Positions 60,004 through 64,000 of a stretch of 64,000 bases of DNA are shown here, piece by piece. Below the pieces are notes generated by a model. That model was not told the DNA's origin. It saw only the letters and a program-made list of their open reading frames with translations, and did no database searches. The stretch is from CAWGGS01 sp046704745 (GTDB lineage: Bacteria; Desulfobacterota; Desulfobulbia; Desulfobulbales; Desulfocapsaceae). How positions within the stretch are numbered: the stretch's first letter is position 1; every line of letters begins with the position of its first letter. The stretch is from assembly GCA_046704745.1 (NCBI GenBank), contig JBJKRL010000101.1, positions 18,889 through 82,888 on the forward strand, written 5' to 3'. A program made the translations under genes and the position numbers.

Positions 60004-62271
60004 ATGGTTGCAGACACAACTCGTGCCCAAAAGGCACCTCCGGAGGAGTCCGGGAAAAAGAAAAAAGAGATTAAGGCAACCACCGGAGCATGGTGGAAAA
60101 GTACAGTCGTCGAAGTTGAGAACCAGGAAAAAGAAAAGCCCTCCCCTGAACCGTCTCCTAAAAATGTCGAAGAGACGGCCCCTTTGAAAAAAACTCGATC
60201 GTCTAGAACCAAAAAGCCTGGAACAAAAGGCATCACTTCTAAAAGCGGGATGGAGCCCGATAAAGCCATAGGCTCACATGCAGGCGATGGTCCGGAGCAA
60301 AAGGCTCCAAAAAGATCCCCTCGAAAGAGGCGGACGAAAAAGACGGAAAAGGAGGGGGTCATGGATTCCGTAAAAGCGCCCGAGGAAAAGAAGGGCGCTA
60401 CTCCTACCGGTGGTCCTGAACCGTCTGAAGCATTGGTCGCAGAGCCTGTAGTGGAAGGTGATTTCAAAGCTCAGGGAAGCATGGCGACAACTGCTCTTCC
60501 GAAAGAGAAAAGTCTTCAGGCAGATGAGGGGGCACCGGAATCCTCCGGAAAAGAGGCCCAATCCCGCCCTGTTGCTTCTGAGACCGGGCCAAAAAAGAAG
60601 AGTGGACGGGGCCGAAGAGGGAGGAAAGGGAGAAAGCATGAGGAGGAGAAAACGCCAATAGAGCCTTTGTCTGAGGAGGACCTGGTAACGGTTGAAGATG
60701 AGGTGGCTGAGCAAAGTGCGGCGGAGGGGCCAAGTGCTGTCCGCAAGTTGCTTATCAATGCCGAAGAACCGGAAGAATGCCGGCTCGCCCTGCTTGAAGA
60801 TGGCCGTCTTGAGTCCATTTATGTGTCAACTGTTACCCGTACCCACACGAAAAATAATATCTACAAGGCCAAGATCGTAGCCCTGGAGGCGAATCTCCAG
60901 GCAGCCTTTGTCGATTACGGCACGGAAAAGAACGGATTCCTTCCTTTTGGAGAAATTCATCCCGAGTATTACCGGGAGGATGTCAGTGAAAAGACGAGAA
61001 AGCTGATAGAGCAGCACCAATGGAAGAAGCTGAGCATTTCCGATGTACTGGAAAAAGGCCAGGAGGTCCTTGTTCAGGTCGTCAAGGAAGAGGTGGGGAA
61101 CAAAGGTGCTAATATGACCACCTACCTTTCCCTGCCCGGCCGTTGCGTTGTCCTGCTTCCCGGTTCCGATTCTTCCGGCATCTCCCGGAAGATTTCAGGG
61201 GAGGAGAGTCGGTCGCAGCTGCGGGAGATGATGGATGGTATGGCCATTCCGGAAGGCATCGGCTGGATTGTCCGGACGGCAAGCAACGATATCAACAAAA
61301 CTGCACTTTCCCGAGATGTCGCCTACCTGTTGCGCCTCTGGGCCGAGATCAAGAAAAAGGGCCAGGAGATGAAAGGCGTCGGTCTTCTCTATGAAGATCA
61401 TGACAGTGTCTTACGATTTTTGCGGGAAAATTTCGACTCCAGCATCGAAGAGATCCTCGTCGATGATGCCTTTGCCATGGAACAGGTACAGGGATTTGTC
61501 GAGCTCCTTCCGCCCAAGCAGAGAACGGTCAAGGTCAGGCTGCACAAGGGATCACGACCGATATTCAATCAATACAGTATCGAGGACCAGATAGAGTCCA
61601 TCTACCAGCCTCGGGTGAGTCTACCTTCCGGTGGATCCATCGTCATCGATCAGACTGAGGCCCTGGTTGCCATCGACGTCAACTCCGGCTCCACATCCAA
61701 AGAGCATAATTTCGAGGCCACCATTTTCCAAGCCAATATGGAGGCTGCGGCTGAACTTGCACGCCAGCTGCGCTTGCGCGATCTCGGCGGCCTGATTGTT
61801 GTGGATTTCATCGATATGCGCTCGCAAAAGCATACCCGTGAAGTGGAAAAGCAGGTCAAAACGGCGATGAAGCGGGATAAGGCCAAGGTGGATATCAGCC
61901 GGATTTCCAAGTTTGGGCTGATGCAGATTTCCCGGCAAAAGCTCGGAGCTCCCATCGATGCCGGAACCTATAGGGTTTGTGAGCATTGCCAGGGGCGGGG
62001 AACAGTGCGTTCCGTTGAAACCCTGGCGCTCTTTTATCTGCGAAGGATTCAGACCGGTGCCAGCCGCAAGCAGGTTCGAGAAGTGGAGTGTCATTTTCCT
62101 CTGGATGTGGCGCAGTATCTGCTGAACCACAAGCGAAATGAGCTGATTGAGATGGAAAAACGTTATGATACCGAGATCACGATCGTTGCCAAACCTTCAT
62201 TGAAGCCCGCAGACAATGAGATTATCTATCATAAAATGGAAAAAGAGGGGGCTGTAAAAAAACAGGCTTGA
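60004..62271 (+). CDS. ribonuclease E/G family endoribonuclease with long N-terminal extension
   Basis: A 755-residue protein. Residues 1-240 are a charged, low-complexity Lys/Glu/Pro-rich tract with basic patches (RSPRKRRTKKTEK, KKKSGRGRRGRKGRK). From about 245 the RNase E/G core begins: S1 domain (ESIYVSTVTRTHTKNNIYKA, VDYGTEKNGFLPFGEI), the catalytic Asp sites AIDVNSGS (about 556) and VDFIDM (about 603), and the zinc-link CEHCQGRG (about 660). It processes rRNA and tRNA and starts mRNA decay. E. coli carries its disordered scaffold at the C-terminus; here it precedes the core and the C-terminus stops shortly after the core. Confidence 0.9.
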   Translation: MVADTTRAQKAPPEESGKKKKEIKATTGAWWKSTVVEVENQEKEKPSPEPSPKNVEETAPLKKTRSSRTKKPGTKGITSKSGMEPDKAIGSHAGDGPEQKAPKRSPRKRRTKKTEKEGVMDSVKAPEEKKGATPTGGPEPSEALVAEPVVEGDFKAQGSMATTALPKEKSLQADEGAPESSGKEAQSRPVASETGPKKKSGRGRRGRKGRKHEEEKTPIEPLSEEDLVTVEDEVAEQSAAEGPSAVRKLLINAEEPEECRLALLEDGRLESIYVSTVTRTHTKNNIYKAKIVALEANLQAAFVDYGTEKNGFLPFGEIHPEYYREDVSEKTRKLIEQHQWKKLSISDVLEKGQEVLVQVVKEEVGNKGANMTTYLSLPGRCVVLLPGSDSSGISRKISGEESRSQLREMMDGMAIPEGIGWIVRTASNDINKTALSRDVAYLLRLWAEIKKKGQEMKGVGLLYEDHDSVLRFLRENFDSSIEEILVDDAFAMEQVQGFVELLPPKQRTVKVRLHKGSRPIFNQYSIEDQIESIYQPRVSLPSGGSIVIDQTEALVAIDVNSGSTSKEHNFEATIFQANMEAAAELARQLRLRDLGGLIVVDFIDMRSQKHTREVEKQVKTAMKRDKAKVDISRISKFGLMQISRQKLGAPIDAGTYRVCEHCQGRGTVRSVETLALFYLRRIQTGASRKQVREVECHFPLDVAQYLLNHKRNELIEMEKRYDTEITIVAKPSLKPADNEIIYHKMEKEGAVKKQA

Positions 62272-62311
62272 GGAAAGGGGCAAACTGAAGTATATAAACA
62301 GATCTTCCCAG

Positions 62312-62388
62312 GCGCCAGTGGCTCAGCTGGATAGAGCAACGGACTACGAATCCGTAGGTCGGGGGTTCGAATCCCTCCTGGCGCACCA
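62312..62388 (+). tRNA. tRNA-Arg (anticodon ACG)
   Basis: GCGCCAG pairs with CTGGCGC to form the acceptor stem, followed by discriminator A and encoded CCA. D-arm, anticodon arm with loop CTACGAA (ACG) and T-arm GGTTCGAATCC are all present. It decodes CGU and, after A34-to-I deamination, CGC/CGA. It starts 41 bases after the RNase gene stop, and RNase E/G may process it. Confidence 0.97.
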
Positions 62389-62396
62389 GTAAATTC

Positions 62397-62430
62397 AAGG
62401 GGTTAAGCGGATTAAGCTTAACCCCTTTTT
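62397..62430 (+). terminator. Rho-independent terminator after tRNA-Arg
   Basis: AAGGGGTTAAGC and GCTTAACCCCTT form a perfect 12-bp stem with a seven-base loop, then TTT. It starts nine bases after the tRNA end and should terminate the rne-tRNA transcript. Confidence 0.88.
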
Positions 62431-62616
62431 GTTAAACAAGGCATTTTGGTCAACTCCTGGTCAACTTTTGCATGGCAATAAGATGAAGAAACGCCCTTGA
62501 AATTGACCAACAGTATAATGTTCTCCCCGCCTATGGTCATGTCGTAGCGATCACATCCAGAAACACCCCTCCCCCGAGGGGGTAGGGGGAGTTTATATAT
62601 ACTCCTTCCTTTATAT

Positions 62617-62668
62617 AGTGGATGCGACAGCCGTGTCGCACCACTGACGACAGCCGTGTCGTACCACT
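62617..62668. repeat. two tandem REP-like hairpins downstream of the tRNA
   Basis: CGACAGCCGTGTCG occurs twice, 23 bases apart, each followed by (C/T)ACCACT. The first copy is extended to AGTGG..CCACT (62617-62645), the second spans 62647-62662. Another small hairpin CCACCG/CGGTGG follows at 62692-62710. Paired palindromes like these are seen around REP-associated (IS200-like) transposases, but none is encoded here. No gene is seen in 62431-62890. Confidence 0.55.
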
Positions 62669-62890
62669 ATTTCTATTAGTTTTCGATGAAGCCACCGATT
62701 CAAGCGGTGGAGCTGGAATTATAATTGTCATTGGTCAGACGACCCCATTTTAGCCTTTCAAGATTTACCAGTAGTAGGAAGGTAACTTAGGATCAAAATC
62801 GACCATAGCCGGGTGAGCCATGGTATTTTGATACCGGATTTCGAATTTCGCTTCATGCCCAGAAATTCTTCGAGCCCAAATTATTTATGT

Positions 62891-62943
62891 ACCATCAATG
62901 GTTGATGGTTTATCTTAGAGGTCGAATTTGAAACCTCTTTTTT
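62891..62943 (+). promoter_or_regulatory. palindrome plus terminator-like hairpin in the HU leader
   Basis: ACCATCAA-tgg-TTGATGGT (62891-62909) is a perfect inverted repeat. Eight bases on, AGAGGT and ACCTCT form a small stem (62917-62938) followed by TTTTTT, ending about 40 bases before the HU start. A repressor site plus an attenuator, or the end of a small RNA, would both fit. Confidence 0.45.
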
Positions 62944-62981
62944 GTCTGGTGGCGTATAAAAATCAACTCTGGAGGACACCC

Positions 62982-63254
62982 TTGAATAAGAAAGAATTGG
63001 TCGACGGCATTGCCGATGCAGCGGAACTAACCAAAGCAGCAGCTGAAAAGGCTCTGGACAGTACAATGACTGCGATCGCAGAGACGCTTAAAAAAGGCGA
63101 TACGGTTACCCTGGTAGGCTTCGGCTCCTTTTCTGTTTCCAAACGGGCGGCACGTGAAGGAAGGAACCCGCAGAACGGTGATACCATTAAAATCCCTGCC
63201 AAAAAGGTTATCCGGTTTAAACCGGGGAAGGCTTTAGGGGAAATCGTCAAGTAG
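62982..63254 (+). CDS. hup: HU-family nucleoid protein
   Basis: A 90-residue protein, the exact HU length: NKKELVDGIADAAELTKAAAEKAL, GFGSFSVSKRAAREGRNPQN for the arm and IKIPAKKVIRFKPGKAL. It bends and compacts DNA as a dimer. It starts at TTG, chosen because GGAGGA lies seven bases before it and the resulting N-terminus (Met-Asn-Lys) matches HU. Without that start, the frame would be 18 residues too long. Confidence 0.95.
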   Translation: MNKKELVDGIADAAELTKAAAEKALDSTMTAIAETLKKGDTVTLVGFGSFSVSKRAAREGRNPQNGDTIKIPAKKVIRFKPGKALGEIVK

Positions 63255-63471
63255 GTTCTCGGTGCCTGCAATCACCGGGTATGCCAGCTTTATATGGACC
63301 TTGCCTGGGTTGGCCCATATTTTAAAATTTCGATTGCAGAATACAGACCACCGCAACGATACCTATGCCGTGCTCCTGGATATGAAACTATCTTATATAA
63401 TCATGTGGTTGCAGCGAACGTTTTCGTGTTGCTGACATGGGGAACAGACAATCTGTTCACATCAAGTGACC

Positions 63472-64000
63472 ATGAAGCCATCACCACAAAACCGGCCGGT
63501 TGATAGCCTTATTCGCTTGGCGGGAATCGTTGAAAGGGTCACCTTCCACAATGCGGAAAATGGCTGGAGTGTCCTGAAAGTCTCTCCTTTTAACGAACCA
63601 AATAAACTCGCAACCGTCGTCATTCATCAGGCCAAGGTCTTTGCCGGGAGCTCAATGGAGTTTTATGGCGCGTGGACCAACCACCCGCAACATGGCGAAC
63701 AGTTCAAGGCAGAGAAGGCAATCGAAAAAAAACCGGCAACCAGTGCCGCACTCGAAAAATATCTTGGCTCGGGGCTAATCAAAAATGTTGGCCCGAAGAC
63801 GGCGCATAAGATAGTGCAGTTCTTCAAAGAGAAGACGCTGCAGGTTTTCGAGGAAAATATCGACGATCTGCTTAAGGTGCCGGGTATTGCCGAAAAGAAA
63901 CTCGTCGATATCAAGAACAGCTGGCAGGAGCACAGGGCCATCAGGGACGTGATGATCTTCCTGCAGGGCTATGGGATCAGTACCCTCTATGCCGTCAAGA
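63472..64000 (+). CDS. recD2: RecD2/TraA-type ATP-dependent DNA helicase, N-terminal part
   Basis: The first 176 codons are visible; the gene runs off the window end. The start encodes an OB-like N-terminal domain (LIRLAGIVERVTFHNAENGW, VFAGSSMEFYGAW) and then helix-hairpin-helix-like repeats (LGSGLIKNVGPKTAHKIV, LLKVPGIAEKKLVDIK) as in RecD2. The motor domains are missing here. RecD2 unwinds DNA 5' to 3' and acts in repair. Confidence 0.85.
   Translation, partial: MKPSPQNRPVDSLIRLAGIVERVTFHNAENGWSVLKVSPFNEPNKLATVVIHQAKVFAGSSMEFYGAWTNHPQHGEQFKAEKAIEKKPATSAALEKYLGSGLIKNVGPKTAHKIVQFFKEKTLQVFEENIDDLLKVPGIAEKKLVDIKNSWQEHRAIRDVMIFLQGYGISTLYAVK

Noticed and set aside
1..64000. CRISPR arrays, prophage genes or complete insertion sequences
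   Set aside because: No regularly spaced repeat series, cas gene, phage structural gene (apart from the HK97-fold encapsulin) or transposase was seen.

Overview
The window reads as chromosome of a Gram-negative, strictly respiratory anaerobe, most probably a sulfate- or sulfur-metabolising Desulfobacterota, Desulfobulbales-like. The strongest evidence is a complete dsrMKJOP operon (42089-47220), the membrane complex coupled to dissimilatory sulfite reduction, preceded by an RsbRD-N-type gene. LptD, MltA/MltB, SurA and a prepilin peptidase show a Gram-negative envelope. The family assignment is inference from gene content only; no rRNA is present.

Layout: 411-5712 (+) holds a lytic transglycosylase, mscL, hisC and a YhdH/AcuI-type oxidoreductase. 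5751-16992 (-) is one long block: livG, a long-chain acyl-CoA ligase, livH, livM, livK, livF, a UspA protein, a second unusual AMP-ligase-like protein and a CoA-transferase fused to a GNAT domain. It looks like a system to import a carboxylic acid or branched-chain compound and activate it as a CoA ester. 17575-20336 (-) has a GAF-PAS-LuxR regulator and a SLOG-like protein. 20638-26218 (+) carries a MarR regulator, a flavin-reductase-like protein, an atypical SDR, an encapsulated ferritin-like cargo with its targeting peptide, its encapsulin shell and a DUF255/thioredoxin protein. 26294-28005 (-) is cmoBA (tRNA wobble modification). 28339-30239 (+) has a small membrane protein, a biotinyl-like protein and a biotin ligase. 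30471-33560 (-) is recO, a RodZ-like protein and surA.

33981-38802 (+) holds a TlpA thioredoxin, a methyltransferase and a tetrapyrrole/cytochrome cluster (siroheme synthase, CcsA/HemX-like, hemA) plus an unknown protein, then the protease prc. 41471-47220 (+) is the rsbRD-like gene and dsrMKJOP, with a palindrome-covered promoter in front and a textbook terminator behind. 47325-51336 holds a flavodoxin-like protein, pilD (-), pyrK-pyrD and aroD. 51640-58356 (-) is a SAM hydrolase, mltA, mltB, a DHH phosphoesterase and lptD. After about 1.6 kb without a convincing gene come an RNase E/G with a long basic-acidic N-terminal extension, tRNA-Arg(ACG), HU and the start of recD2, which runs off the end.

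Beyond the genes, the intergenic spaces hold at least three families of small non-coding inverted-repeat elements (MITE-like), each in two to six copies or fragments: family 1 (ends near TTAACCCGGATTTCTCAT; 12207, 17055, 31351, 41076, fragments at 51451 and 58979), family 2 (ends GTTCATCCG; 2439, 21237, fragment near 51357) and family 3 (ends TGAGCCTCTTGCAA; 30237 and 54780). No transposase, CRISPR array or prophage is visible. The observations I rate highest are the operator-like palindromes in the dsr promoter, the encapsulin locus and the repeat families.
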